A program made the translations under genes and the position numbers. The notes beneath the pieces were generated by a model, which was not told the origin of the DNA, ran no database searches, and saw only the letters and a program-made list of their open reading frames with translations. Below are positions 10,780 through 22,700 of a stretch of 64,000 nt of DNA, one piece after another. The first letter of the stretch is position 1; every line of letters starts with the position of its first letter. Origin of the DNA: Linum tenue (taxonomy: Eukaryota; Streptophyta; Magnoliopsida; Malpighiales; Linaceae); NCBI GenBank assembly GCA_946122785.1, contig CAMGYJ010000005.1:82268547-82332546 (forward strand), written 5' to 3'.

Positions 10780-13184
10780 GTCTGACACAACAAAGGAAAA
10801 GGAGAAGGTGACAAAAAGAATTAAGCATCCGCAGCGGCATCACCCCTAGACCTGACCACGCCTTCTTCCTCGGCCTCACTTTCTGAATCATCGGACAACG
10901 ACCGGTTGTCTTTGAAGAATTGCTGCACATGACGCACCATGTCGCGCGTATTCCATCGACTCCCGGGGTTGTCTGGTCGAACTTTCTCTCATACCGCCAC
11001 AATGGTCCAATACATACAATCACATAGATGCTTCCCAAAAGCCGATGACTGCTTGTATGTGTGGATGGTCTTCGCGGCAATGGCGACCTTTTCTGCGGTT
11101 GCCTTTTGCTCAAATTCCTCCAACTTCTGGTTCAACTCCTCCTTCTCTGCCGCGGCTTCCTCTCGAGCACGCTCCAACTCATTAACCAACAGCTTCTTCT
11201 CCTCCTCAAACTCCTGGCTCAACTCACCCCGGATCCACACCCGCTCTTCGGAATGCGTCTTTTCCCTCTCCACGTTAAGGTTTTCGGTCAGCTCCGCCAC
11301 ACGGGCAAGGGCGTCGTTGCAATTCTTTTGCATTGAAGAAACACGCTGCTACGTTCCCACTGCCTGAACCTGCAGCTGAATCACCTTAGCTTGCTTTGAA
11401 CCCAAATGCGCCAGGATGTCTGCCCGTTCCTTCTGTGCTCGGAAACTGGCCACCAGCGCCTATCGTAACGTGCGACGAGACTCAACCGCTTAGCCACATA
11501 AAAAACAGGGAGAGAAGGAAAATAAAGGGAAAGTAGAAGAGGCCGAACAAATTGGAACTGAGCATGTGCCAAATCAGCATGCAGATCTCTGCCCTCCATA
11601 CGGGCGGGAAGGGCGAGAGCGGCGCCAATTGACTTCAGGGTAAGTTGCGCTGCTGGAAGAGTCTACACAGCTGCGAAGGGCAGTTTAATGTCCCGATATT
11701 GAGCGGACAGATCTTGGAAAAAGCCCATTTCAGTCAGATTTTGCTGGGTAGGCGTAATCCCAGAACTGCTACCAGTAGCTCTCTCAATTCACCCTTTTGG
11801 GCAGCCGAGGCTATCGCTCGGCCCTTTCACAGCCCTCAGAGTTTTCTTGGATACCGCCTCCGCCAGAGGTTCTAGTCTCGCCGCCTTAGCTGTCTTTGGA
11901 TTAGCAACTGCGCCCATGTTTCTCCACTTCCCGCCGCCCTTTGACGGCGCGGGAAGATCTGCCACCGTTATCATCGACACGACAGAGTTATAGTCCACTC
12001 CTACAAAGAAAAGTTGTAAGACCCCGATTAATACAGCAAGAGAATATTCAAAAGAATAAAAGCACTAACCATCAACGTATAGCTCGCTAAGGACAACCTC
12101 GCGCAAACCCCGCTGGTGGAGATCCACCCGCTCAGTCTGCAACAGATCATAGTGTGTCTGTAGTTGCGAGTAAGTCCCTACAGTCGACTCATAGTCTTTC
12201 AGCGAGCCATTGGACCACGCAGAGGGAAATGTCATGGGAAGAGTGGTCAACTCCTCAAGCACCGGCTTAATGTAGAAAAACTTCTCAAACTAGTGATAAG
12301 ACAAGATTGGGCGATCTGTATACATATCCGCCTGCGTTGTTATCTTGACGCTTAATGGATATCTCGTTTCTCTTCTTGGGACCAGTCGAGCAGGGAGATT
12401 TTAACTTGTAAATCTTGCAGAACAACCCATACGTCGCGTTTAAGTTCCGTCGTTTACACATAGCACGCAACGCGCAGGTGTGGAAAATAACAGAAGGAGA
12501 TAAACGGGCCAAGGAGCATTTCACCAGACCATACAGCCGACAGAGCAAGGGCTCAACAGGGAATTTGAACCCCATCCGCCAATACTCGGTTTACACGGTG
12601 AACCACCCCCGGGGGGGGGGGGGCAATTACCGACGCGGCTGTACTCCGAAGGAATGGCATACTGCCAGTGAGGCGACAGGCCAAGGCCGCGCACGTACCG
12701 AAGAACGTCTGCCCGGTTGAGGATAAAGGCATGATCCAGGCCACGCAATAGATGCTCCGACGAAAAATCCAAACTCTCGAACATCTCCCCCCAATCTAAA
12801 ATGGTAGAATCGGCCCCAACCGCGTTCGCACAAACCGCGATACCGCCTCCATTGTCTGCGGCAAAGTGAAAACGACATTGTCATTAGGCTCTGACAAGGC
12901 GAGGGAGCTACCCTTCACCATCTCATCGGCTGGCCCTCACTAGAAGTTCCTTCCTGGACGTTCCGGTCACCGTCATCACTACCAGATACCCCATCAGAAG
13001 AACTCTGAAAGAAATCGTTGCCGCCGACTGAATCAAAACCAGGAGTCTTCGGTAAAGCTCCACCGAAGGACGATTGATCATTATCTACCCCTACTTCCCT
13101 AAAATCTACAGAAGGAACAGAAGTGTCATTACCTCCGTCATCGATCTCGATCACAACCTGAGCGACGATCTTCTCGGCGTCCAT
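10780..13184 (-). pseudogene. Antisense gene of the gypsy element, degenerate
   Basis: A minus-strand coding remnant lies between integrase and the 3' LTR. The preferred start is the ATG at 13184 (MDAEKIVAQVV), followed by an acidic Ser/Asp-rich stretch to about 12920. Next come blocks near 12680-12790 (DHAFILNRADVLRYVRGLGL), 12440-12575 (MGFKFPVEPLLCRLYGL) and 12070-12290 (TTLPMTFPSAW). The C-terminal half (11000-11460) is a long Glu/Lys/Ala coiled coil. The pattern resembles the plant 'putative gypsy-type transposon' domain proteins that precede a coiled coil. Antisense genes are known in Tat elements such as Grande and RIRE2. Several stops and frame shifts are present. A GT-AG intron is visible at 12001-12069. 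Function unknown. Confidence 0.65.
12001..12069 (-). other. Predicted GT-AG intron in the antisense gene
   Basis: On the minus strand the coding text runs to YVDG, then GTTAGTGC (donor at 12069), then a T-rich tract ending TTTCTTTGTAG at 12001, then GAGTGGACTATAACTC. The 69-nt length and polypyrimidine tract fit a short plant intron. Splicing would argue for transcription from the antisense strand separately from the genomic retroelement RNA. Confidence 0.5.
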
Positions 13185-13333
13185 CACGCAGCACGAACCA
13201 CCAATGGCGACAAAATGATGATCGGAGTTGAAGACGATGCAATGAGCACCAAAGAAAAGCAGAGAAGGAAAGAAGTAAGAAAGTGTTTCTTCTACAAAGG
13301 AGATAAGTGAATCGCCCACATACCCCGCCAGGG

Positions 13334-13341
13334 TATTTATA
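13334..13341 (-). promoter_or_regulatory. TATA box for the antisense gene
   Basis: TATAAATA on the minus strand, about 150 nt upstream of the ATG at 13184. A start site about 30 nt downstream would leave a 5' leader of roughly 120 nt. It is separate from the LTR promoter, which points the other way. Confidence 0.5.
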
Positions 13342-13719
13342 CCCGAAGAAAGAGAGAGCAAGCCGTCACAACGACTCTTTGAAACCCGCGGTACACGTCC
13401 AATCAGAAATTTTCGAAATTCAAAATTCACCGCCCAAAATAAGGAATCAACATCTTCCACGTGGCCATCAGTCGACATCCCGCAGACAGCGCCACATCGA
13501 CTGAGGGGGGCAACCTCCCCCGCCGAACTAAAAATTTGACAAGAATCAGTTCAAGTCGCGCGGAAGACAGGTGGCAACCTTCTCCCGTCCAAATTTAAAA
13601 CCAATTGATAAATCACAAGGTGGAAGACGGGAAGCGCGGAGTGACGAATGAAGCATTGACGCGGAACGCGAAGCGCGACAAACGAAAACTAACGCATGAG
13701 GCACTCACGTACTACCTCC

Positions 13720-13733
13720 TGGTGGGGGGCAAT
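13720..13733 (+). promoter_or_regulatory. Polypurine tract before the 3' LTR
   Basis: GGTGGGGGGC followed by AAT directly precedes the TG of the 3' LTR, the expected plus-strand primer site. Confidence 0.7.
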
Positions 13734-14155
13734 TGTTAGGGGAAAAGGCCGAGAAGGATGCATATGCCACACACGCCGCACTTAGGCGTCCCGCTCAACC
13801 ATGGAAAGCCTCCTGATCACGAGTGGGTATGCGGGGCTCAACGCTGCGAAGTCCGCACAACGGAGACACGTAACGTAAACCATTGAAGGAATACCGATGG
13901 GTCTGCGTATCTGCACCTGACTACCGGTCTTGTCATCAAGATTTGCCCACCAAACCCATAAAGACTATAAATACCGCATTTACTATATGAGAAAGAGGAC
14001 TTTTGGCTTCTCTCTTACTCCCTCTCTCTAGCAAACCCTCTGTATTCTCTCTATTTTGTAAGATCATCTTTGCCCTCATTTCCCTTTCCCTATCGAATTA
14101 GCGTCAAGTCCCAGTCTTCATCGTGCAAATCTCCTACACTCAGCCTTGCACAACA
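13734..14155 (+). repeat. 3' LTR of the gypsy element
   Basis: Begins TGTTAGGGGAAAAGGCC and ends TTGCACAACA. The TATA box is at 13966-13973. It differs from the 5' LTR at a few tens of positions by eye, most of them C/T or G/A changes, so the insertion is not recent. Confidence 0.93.
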
Positions 14156-14160
14156 GAAAA

Positions 14161-15716
14161 TGTGTGACTATAATAAGTTACGAAAAAATACCACGACATA
14201 TTTTCATACTATGAAAAAAAAAGTAAATTACACTTATTATCTATAGTGTTTAATATTTTTTTTCAATATATCATATGAAAATCATTCACGAACTAATTAA
14301 TTGTCTATTCGATTTCACATTGTGTTCTTAATGTAGCTCAAAGATGGAAAAACCTCTTTCTATAGCTGCAATTGTAATGTAAAATCAATATAAGTTTGAG
14401 AAGTAAATAGACAATAAATAATTCCCCTTTTCTATTCACAATAAACTAAATTAATAAATAAATTTCTTTTAAACCAAGTAATAACTCATAATTCTTGGCA
14501 CAACGTTAATAATTCTCAAATTGTTAAAAAAGAAACGAGTCAAAAAGGTGATCAAGATTATTAGGATAAAAGAAAAGTTTATCATCTTCTCCTTGTCAAA
14601 AGCAGCAAACTCATTCGCCGAGCTAAGACAAGTCATACAAGTCAACAACTTAGTATTCACTTCATCAAAGCAATGTGTAGTTCAACTCATGCAATTGCAT
14701 ATCAAGAATCGAGTAAAATAATTCAACTTGATAGTGATGCAAGTTTCGTCAACATAAGAAGGACGCGGTTGGAAATATAGTTTTTGGGGTTTGGGTAAAA
14801 ATTTTGGAAATTTGGGTTTAATCAAACTTTGTTTTCTATTATAATTAAAATTATATTCTAAATATAACAAAAATGATTTGTTGTGCAATCAATAACATTT
14901 TCTCTAATAATTACAAGTTATAGGTTCAAATCACAAAGACTATTCATGAAAAAAATCACAAAGATAAGCACCTTGTTTTCTCCCAATTTCAAACTACTAC
15001 GAAAATATTGATAATTTTTCTTAAATTTTAAAGGTATCCTGAACATTAATGTTTCTTCTCCCGTCTTTATTGTCCCATTCTTTCGACAGTGGTGCACAAT
15101 TAAGTTGAATAACTATATCACCACACATAAAAGAAGGAATTATAACATGTTTGAATATTCGATCGTATGGACATTTTTGTTATTTTTATATATGGCACTT
15201 GGAGATCACAATTTGGGTTGTTAATTTTACTGACAAACTTCTTGGTATTGCTATGAACATATGACCAAAGAAACGCTACCCTCTTGGCTCGGGGCCGACG
15301 CCCAACTCTCATATCAGCTACAGCAAGTGCACAAAATAAACTTTTTTCTTTTTTAATGGCTAGTATATAGAGTACTGTTGACTCAATTATGGAAAAGAAA
15401 GGTACTGATAAATTTCACCTACTCTGCCTGCCCAGCAAGCAGCACTGTGAAATTCCTGGCAACGTTCTTTCCCTTTTCTCCAATTTTATCTTCTTTTGAT
15501 ATGGTATTGTTAATCAGTCAAGTCGGAAGATGAAATATGATGCCCTCCTGACTCTTCTATATTGAAATACAAAAATAAATATTATCATTACCCATATTCT
15601 GTAGTTTTATGTTAAAATTAGTAAGTACTCAGATGTATCATCACCATCGTCGTCATCACCATTCGTTCATTCCCTCTCCTCCATGTACTCTACGCGTCAC
15701 ATACATATATGTAATA
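14161..15716. other. AT-rich intergenic DNA, no gene seen
   Basis: Short open frames near 14469-14888 on both strands are products of AT-rich sequence and have no motif. No defined repeat is recognised. Confidence 0.5.
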
Positions 15717-15721
15717 ATTAG

Positions 15722-16082
15722 TGTTCGAACTGCGCTGCTACGGATCGAAAAATCGCCGGAATCGACAAAGCAATAATACAAGAGAACAGGAAGCACACGA
15801 CCCTCGAATTACGTGGGTCGTGGTTCTCTAACACAATGTGTGTTAGCTAGTCCACGGGCAGGAGAGAGTCAGCTTTACTATATCGAGGACATTACAGATA
15901 CAGAGGATTATGAAAAGTATTTATAGTACATCTCCTAGGTCTAACCCAAATCCAATATGGTAAAGGAAAAACGGTTACCAACAGGCCCAGAACCCGAACC
16001 CAAATAACATTGAGCCCGATTCAACGAGACCCCGTAATTTCCAATCATAGTGACTGATAGTCCGATTCAATTCACATCAACA
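15722..16082 (-). mobile_element. Probable solo LTR
   Basis: About 361 bp bounded by TGTTCGAACTGC and ATCAACA, that is TGTT...AACA termini. The flanks ATTAG (15717-15721) and ATTAA (16083-16087) are near-identical 5-mers, as after an LTR insertion. On the minus strand it reads TGTTGATG..., with TATAAATA at 15918-15925 and a downstream segment with a CCCGTGGACTAGC phrase. No internal coding region or second LTR is present, consistent with LTR-LTR recombination. Confidence 0.55.
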
Positions 16083-16226
16083 ATTAAATTTTTCACCCAT
16101 ACTCTTACAAAATGGGGAAGCCTAATTAAGATTTCTTGACTATACACTAATCCGGCAGGTAAAAAATTACTTTACAGAGATAACCGAGCTATAGTGATCA
16201 TTAGAATTAAGACATTTGTGAAAATG

Positions 16227-17043
16227 TGCTCACATCGATCCGGAATTGTCTTATTGTGTGGATCACTGGCAACAAAATTCGAACCCACGGGTACCCACCC
16301 GACCCAATCCGGTCAACGCGGATAAAATCCGTGTTGACGGGTTTTGGGCCGGGTTTGGGTTTAAGCCCGCTCATTATTCACCGGGTTGGATTGAGTTTGG
16401 GTTTATGTAAACCTGACCCATGGGTACCCGCCCATACCCATATCATTAATTTTCTTGATATATTTAATAATCTAAACAACTAATCTTATTTATGTTTGTG
16501 GAGACATGTCTAATTTTCTCTTTCTAGTTGTGTAGAATGAAGTTGATGTTATCGAGTGGAGAGTGAAGAAACTTAATTGAAAGGAAGAAGCTTTCAATTA
16601 ATCATGTTATTATGGATAATTTGTGATTTGCTTCAATTTTTTTGAATTTTCTAGATTGGTGGTGAACAATTTGTATAGTTAATTTGTGATTTGCTTGAAT
16701 TTTCTAGAATGCTGTTTTATATATGGATAATTTGTATTGAGAGATTGATATTTGACTTTAATTTTGATAGGAACTTGTTATTGTAAATTTTTTTAAAAAA
16801 AACCAGTGGGTACCCATGAACCCGCGGATACCCAGCGGGTTGGGTTGGGTTTGAGTTTTTCAAACCCAGTGGATTTTACCCCGGATTTTTTTACGGATAA
16901 ACCCATGAATTTGGGTTTGGCAAATTCCGACCCAACCCGACCCACTGTGCTTATTCAACAATTGTGGAGCGTCCCAGTGCGGTCCGACATCCGACAGTCT
17001 CATAATGCAGTTACCACATTCTCACTAACGCTATGTGAGCACA
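16227..17043. repeat. GGGTACCC-rich repeat inside a 10-bp inverted repeat
   Basis: GTGCTCACAT near 16227 and its complement ATGTGAGCAC near 17033 bound the region. Inside are two G/C-rich arms (about 16275-16440 and 16806-16947) built of GGGTTGGGTT, ACCCG and GGGTACCC units, separated by AT-rich DNA. Arms of this kind are typical of non-autonomous hAT elements in plants, but I could not find a convincing hAT terminus or target duplication. Confidence 0.4.
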
Positions 17044-17061
17044 ATAGCAAGATCCATAGCC

Positions 17062-17629
17062 AAGGGCGTAGCTAGAGGCAAATAAGGGGTTCCATAGCAC
17101 CCCTTTGGATTTGGAGAAAAACCAAAAAAATTATAATATTAGTATGTTAATAATCATACTTAATCTCTTAATTTCAATTCAATTTTTAAATGTGCTATCA
17201 TTAAACTACAACAAACCATATAAATTAAATTCATCTACTAATATCTACATTTTTACATTCTAGTTTATCAAGATATAAGAAATGTATACTATTAGAGAAA
17301 ATCATTAAATTCGTATGACAACGGTATATAGTCGGAACGAGAAAATTAGTTCTCATTAATGCATTTGCTTGTGAAAATTGATTTGATTTGCTACTGCCAG
17401 TTGTTAATGCACAAGTTGATAACATTTTATGCAGTGAAACGATTGACCAGCCTTTCGCATAAAGTGAATTGAAATTATGAATGGATATTGGTGGGATACA
17501 TTATGTGGGAAATCTTGATAATTTGACCAATTCATATAGTTTTAGAATAATTTCACAATATAATATATGAAACTGTAAATATAAAAAAAATTATGGCACA
17601 CCCTTGAATAAAGTTCTGGCTATGCCACT
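17062..17629. mobile_element. Small TIR element, about 568 bp
   Basis: The left end AAGGGCGTAGCTAGAGGC and right end (complement) AGTGGCATAGCCAGAAC are imperfect inverted repeats. ATCCATAGCC (17052-17061) and ATCCACAGCC (17630-17639) flank it, a near-perfect 10-bp direct repeat. It is AT-rich and non-coding. The class is uncertain: hAT or MULE. Confidence 0.55.
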
Positions 17630-17639
17630 ATCCACAGCC

Positions 17640-19052
17640 TACGTAAAAATGAACAAAGCTAGCAATTTGCTCAGTAGATCAATTTGGAGTTTCAACCATG
17701 GAGGATACAATGATTGTTTGTTGTTGGAAGTACATGGTTGTTAGTATTAGGGGTGGGCAATGAGCGGGTTGGGTGGATTTTGGTCTAAAATCGACCCACC
17801 CGCTTACTAGCGGGTTAGAATAGATGTGACCCGCAGTCCACCCACATACTTATGCGGGTTGGGTTGGGTGGGTGGCGAATGGGTGCATTTGGGTTACGGG
17901 TTAACTCGCAAAAGCAATTCTCAAACTAGCCATTAAGAAAATTGACTAACATTTATAATAAGTTCATAGCAAATTAGTAAGATTGTATCAATAATTTATG
18001 ATTTTGATACAATTAATAATTTATAGTTTGTATCTCACCCCTTGTTAGTATTAATGTGATCCTAATGTGAATTTGGACATCATGATGTTTTAATGTTGTC
18101 GGTAACGATAATAATTTATTAAATGACGTCACTATGTGTATCTAACAACTAGGAAATGTCTGTATGATCCAATGTTCATCGATTGCGTTAAAATTTTCTA
18201 ATCCGACAGAGTTCAAAGTGTAACATAATCGACATTATCGCGGATACCGTGAATTGGATTTCAGCAAATTTGTAGTTCTCCTAACTGTTATAGTAATTCC
18301 CTCGATTTATAATCATTCAATACCAGATCCGTGAAGTAAAAAGAAAGTACAGTGACTAATTAATTATCTTCTAGAAAGAACTATGGTACGCACAATTACC
18401 TATCTAGATTTTGTTGTTCATTGTCCAACCCCCGCCTATGCCAGCAGCTCCCCCCTCCCTCGCGAAATGGCAGATATTCAACATGTGCTTCTGCTCCAAT
18501 TTGTCTTCCTGTCTCAACGCCTGTGCCAAATCGTCCTTTATTCAAGTTCAGTTACAACCATAAAAAACCAACCACAACAACGGCCATTAACTACTTTCCT
18601 TTAGTCTGTGTTGTTAATCACGCTAGCTAGCTACATTATATTTGATGAAAACTGGATGCTGGGTGAGATTTTGCTCAAATTTGTATATAAACTCTGCTTG
18701 ATATATTGGAGAAATATTTTTTCTCTTTACATATTTTATATCTTTTTAAAAATCTAATTTCCAGAAATACAATATTCATTTGGTAATTTTTAGGCACTAT
18801 CCTTATTCTATCGTAATACTCGTACATAATAAACACGAAAATTAGTTATGTGAAGGGAGAATTCATTCCGAAGGATTTGTGTAACACAAATGATAAATTG
18901 TCACGTAATAAATAACCATAATTTTTAATCTTGTGTAACTGGTGTGTGTATCAAACTTCAACACTAGCTACCACAATCAAGGAGGAGTATAACTTAGATT
19001 GGCCAAGTAGTACATTGGTGAACACCAAGGTTGTATTCTATAGGTTTGTGAA
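17640..19052. other. Intergenic DNA with one hAT-like terminus
   Basis: TAGGGGTGGGCAATGAGCGG near 17749 opens a 165-bp stretch of GGGTTGGGT-type repeats, the usual look of a plant hAT MITE end. I find no matching right end, so this is probably a fragment. Frames near 18383-18630 have no recognisable motif. Confidence 0.5.
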
Positions 19053-19061
19053 TAAAATGAA

Positions 19062-19987
19062 GGGTTAATACTTTATTTTGGCCCGAACTATGACCATATA
19101 ATCAACTTTGGTACATGGTTTCAGAAATTAACATCCTGGCCTCAACTATACAGCATATAGACTAAATTGACCCGACACATGCTTTGACCGTCAATTTGGA
19201 CGGTCAACATCATTGACCGTTAGTCAACACGCCATGTCATTGCCTAGTCAGCCTAAAAATCATTAAACAATAAAATTCAAATTATTTTTCTAATTATTAT
19301 TATTTATCCTTTTCAAATTAACCAAAAATTAAAATAAAAAAATATAAAAATTTTATTTTTATCTTTTGGAACATTTGAAAATGGTAAATTTTAAAAAATA
19401 ATATTTTTTTTTGGGTGATTAAAAAATCTATAATTTTTTTGATAATTTATAAAATTGTTCATTTTAAAATTACCAAAAAAATGTAAAATTTATTTTATGT
19501 TTTTATAATTTTATTTTATTTTATTTTTATTTAATTTGATAATGATAAATAATAAAAATTTAGAAATATTTTGAATTAGATTTTTTTTGGTTCATGTTTT
19601 TTATATTTTCTACATTTATAAAATTTAATTTGATAATTTTTTTAATTTATAAAATTTATCATTTTCAAATATCCCAAAAGACAAAACATAAAATTGATTA
19701 TATATTTTTTGAATTTTATTTTTTGGTTGATTTGAAAATGATAAATAATAATAATTAGAAAAATAATTTGAATTTCAATTTTTTAATGATTTTTAGGCTG
19801 ACTAGGGAATGACGTGGCGTGTTGACTAACGGTCAATGGTGTTGACCATCCAAATTGACCGTCAAAGCATGTGTCGGGCCAATTTAGTCTATATGCTGCA
19901 TAGTTGAAGCCAGGATGTTAATTTCTGAAACCATGTACCAAAGTTGATTATATGGTCATAGTTCGGGCCAAAATAAGGTATTAACCC
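19062..19987. mobile_element. Foldback MULE-like element with ~245-bp TIRs
   Basis: The ends (GGGTTAATACTTTATTTTGG at the left, complement GGGTTAATACCTTATTTTGG at the right) are inverted copies for roughly 245 bp with only about a dozen differences by eye. The arms surround some 430 bp of very AT-rich DNA. The exact 9-bp target duplication TAAAATGAA lies at 19053-19061 and 19988-19996, the size made by Mutator-like transposases. It has no coding capacity. Confidence 0.85.
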
Positions 19988-19996
19988 TAAAATGAA

Positions 19997-20963
19997 CTTG
20001 ATTTGTAGGTCACAATTAATCTGTTTCTTTTGTGCAAACGATTCAAAATATGAGATAAAACAAAAGAGATGTAAGTTAATTAAAAAAAAGAGAAATAAGC
20101 CTTTTAATATTACCCATAAGATTTAACCCTATACAATATCAAGGGAGCATCTGATTATTGCATAATTGCATTAGTAGTGGTTATGTATCCTATCCTATGC
20201 GAAAAACTCATGCGGCAAAAATTTCGATGAAGATCAACCGAGCATTCGCCAGTTGATTTTTCCCCCTCTGGATTTTTGTAATGTATGGCTTACATTGATT
20301 GTTGGCTATTTTAATGGAGTACATCTTTTCAAGTCATATAAATTGATATATTATATGTGCAAGTTATTGTAGTGGATCCCTGAAGTAAAAGGTGGGAAAA
20401 AATTATTCATAAACAAGATAGATTATTTACAGTCATATATAATGCAAATAAGGAATTAGGATGCCGCCTGTGAATTAGGCCCATGAGACGCCTTTCTTGC
20501 GTATATAGCGAGGAACTATTTTCTGCATGAAAAGTTGGCGTTAGAGCCTAGATCGAGGAGTATGCTTTATCAATTATGTTGTTGAAAAAGGGGTGGATCT
20601 GCTACTTAGATTCGCTGGTTTGGTTCGAATCGAATGCAGTACTGCTATAATAACAAATCGTAACTTTGTTACAAAATTTCCTCTCTAAAAGAAGAGCTCC
20701 TGATTGATACAAGACCACCTTAAACCCATATTTGCCTTCCTTTGCTTTTTGGTTTTCATGATTAATAAAGGAAAGCGTATAAATGAAACGGTAATCAAAC
20801 AGAGACGACCAAAAAGAGGGAACATCTACAGTAGGAGAGCACTTAAAATTCGTACAATCGAAGGGAGACCGACCCCAAGGCAACGATTTTTGACCCTCTA
20901 CTCCTCGGATTTTGGCACAACTGCGAGCATATCAGCTTCGATTTCAGAAGCCAAAACCCCGGC
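19997..20963. other. Intergenic DNA; 3' part of a small ORF
   Basis: A minus-strand frame entering from the copia insertion site ends at a stop near 20902 and reads LASEIEADMLAVVPKSEE at its end. I do not recognise the protein. The longer minus-strand frame at 20602-20883 has no motif and is probably untranslated. Confidence 0.35.
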
Positions 20964-20968
20964 CCCCA

Positions 20969-21280
20969 TATGAATTCTGTAGAGTGATTTGTGAAAGAGA
21001 ACTCTAGCTTTCTGCTGAGTTCTATGTTGGTTTTTATAGCAGCAAAATCAAATTATCCAGCTAGTACATGTGTCACGATTCTATTGGCCATTAGCAACAT
21101 AAACTACTGTTTGCTTAACGGCTAATAAACAGAAAGTAAAACGTCGTCGCAGCGACTAATGAAAGCAAAACATATAAGCAGAAACGCCTTTGATGATGAA
21201 ACGTTTCTTCACTTCTTCTTCTTCCTCTGTCAATCCTTGCTGCTTCAGGACAAGCTCTGCTACTCCAATCCTGACTGTTA
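20969..21280 (-). repeat. 3' LTR of copia 1
   Basis: The left-hand LTR. The polypurine tract CTTGAAGGGGGG (minus strand) is at 21281-21292, directly next to the LTR start TAACAGTC. Confidence 0.93.
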
Positions 21281-21284
21281 CCCC

Positions 21285-22700
21285 CCTTCAAGTTGGCGGT
21301 GTCATCTCAATTTGGATCCCCAACTTGCACAACAACTCTTTTAAACGAAATCTGTCCAGTCCCTTGGTGAACAGATCAGCCTTTTGCTCCACAGTTCCAA
21401 CATGCTCAAGCTTAATCAAACCACTCTTAATCCTTTCTCTTGTAACATGCATATCAATCTCAATGTGTTTTGTTCTTTCATGGAACACAGGGTTCTCTGC
21501 TATGTGAATTGCTTATCTGTTATCACAATAAATAGGGATTGGTAAGGGTACCTGAATTGTCAGTTCTGCAAGTAGCCTTTTTAGCCATTGAACTTCACAA
21601 ACAAGGTGTGCCAAAGCCCTGTACTCTGCTTCTTATGAGGATCTGGACACTGTTGTCTGCTTCTTGGTTTTCCATGTGAGAAGGGATGTGCCTAGAAAGG
21701 TGCAGTACCCTGTTATAGACCTCCTAGTGTCTGGGCAACTAGGCCAATCAGAGTCACTGTATCCACTAAGCTTCAAGTATGCATTGGTCTTAAAGTGTAT
21801 GCCTTGCCCTGGTGCAGTTTTCAAATATCTAAGAACCCTATAGGCTGCCTGCAAGTGTTCTTGGCAAGGGTTCTTCTGATATTGACATAACTGCTGCACT
21901 GGGAATGCTATGTCAGGCCTAGTAATGGTAAGATAATGAAGCCTTCCAATTAGCCTTCTATAGCATTCTGCATCTTCTAATGGTGTTCCCTTAGCCACCA
22001 ACTTGACCTTTGTATCAAAAGGAGACTTACATCCCTTAGCTTCCAAGTATCATGTGTCCTTAAGCAGCTCAATACAGTATTTCCTTTGGCATATGCTCAT
22101 TCCTTCGGCATTTCTGCTCACTTCCAGACCTAGAAAATATTTCAAAGGTACTAGTAACTTGATCTTAAATTCCTTACTCAGGGCCAGTTTCACTTGGTCA
22201 ATGTCCTTCTGGGAATCTCCACCTAGGATTATGTCATCTACATAAACCAAGAGCACTACAACTCTTCCATGTGTCCATTTGGTGAAGACAGAATAATCAG
22301 AAGCTGCATGTGCAAACCCTTGCTTCATAAGTGACCCTGTCAGATTGGCAAACCATTGCCTTGAAGCCTATTTCAGGCCATACAGGGATTTCTTTAATCT
22401 GCAAGCCATCTTTTGCCCATTAGAATTAGGTACCTTAACCCCTAGAGGGATCTTCATGTACAATTCCTCCTCTAAATCACCATGAAGGAATGCATTTGAC
22501 ACATCAAGTTGTTCTAAGACCCAATTCTTTACTGTTGCAACTGCCAGAAAGGCTTTTACTGAATTGATTTTTGCAACAGGTAAGAATGTGTCTAGAAAGT
22601 CAATCCCATAGATTTGGGGAAATCCTTTTGCCACAAGCCTTGCCTTTTCTCTTTCAACTCCTCCATCAGGCTTCAACTTCAGTTTGAACACCTACTTGTT
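21285..22700 (-). pseudogene. Reverse transcriptase and RNase H of copia 1
   Basis: Minus-strand pieces, mostly one frame with stops between. 22691-22368 holds the start of the domain ([35 protein letters not shown]). 22328-22050 carries the catalytic VYVDDIILGG. 22046-21633 continues with YRRLIGRLHYLTITRPDIAF and the first RNase H Asp in SDSDWPSCPDTRRSITGY. 21488-21288 has the C-terminal HERTKHIEIDMHVTRERI block. Stops near 22368, 22049 and 21633 interrupt it. The enzyme pair would copy RNA to DNA if intact. Confidence 0.85.

Larger units (their letters stand above)
5157..14155 (+). mobile_element. Ty3/gypsy LTR retrotransposon, Tat-type, decayed
   Basis: A complete element of about 9.0 kb. 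LTRs of 424 and 422 bp start TGT and end ACA, and the 5-bp target duplication GAAAA lies at 5152-5156 and 14156-14160. Order on the plus strand is gag, protease, reverse transcriptase, RNase H, a second RNase H, integrase, then a 3.3-kb spacer carrying an antisense gene, polypurine tract and 3' LTR. The integrase after RNase H shows gypsy order; the second (archaeal-type) RNase H and an extra antisense gene are features described for the Tat lineage. Stops, frameshifts and a deletion of the reverse transcriptase core make it non-autonomous. LTR differences are largely C/T and G/A transitions, as expected for methylated DNA. Confidence 0.92.

Noticed and set aside
12608..12622. G homopolymer in the gypsy antisense gene
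   Set aside because: A simple mononucleotide run, possibly an assembly-length error; it only adds frameshift uncertainty.
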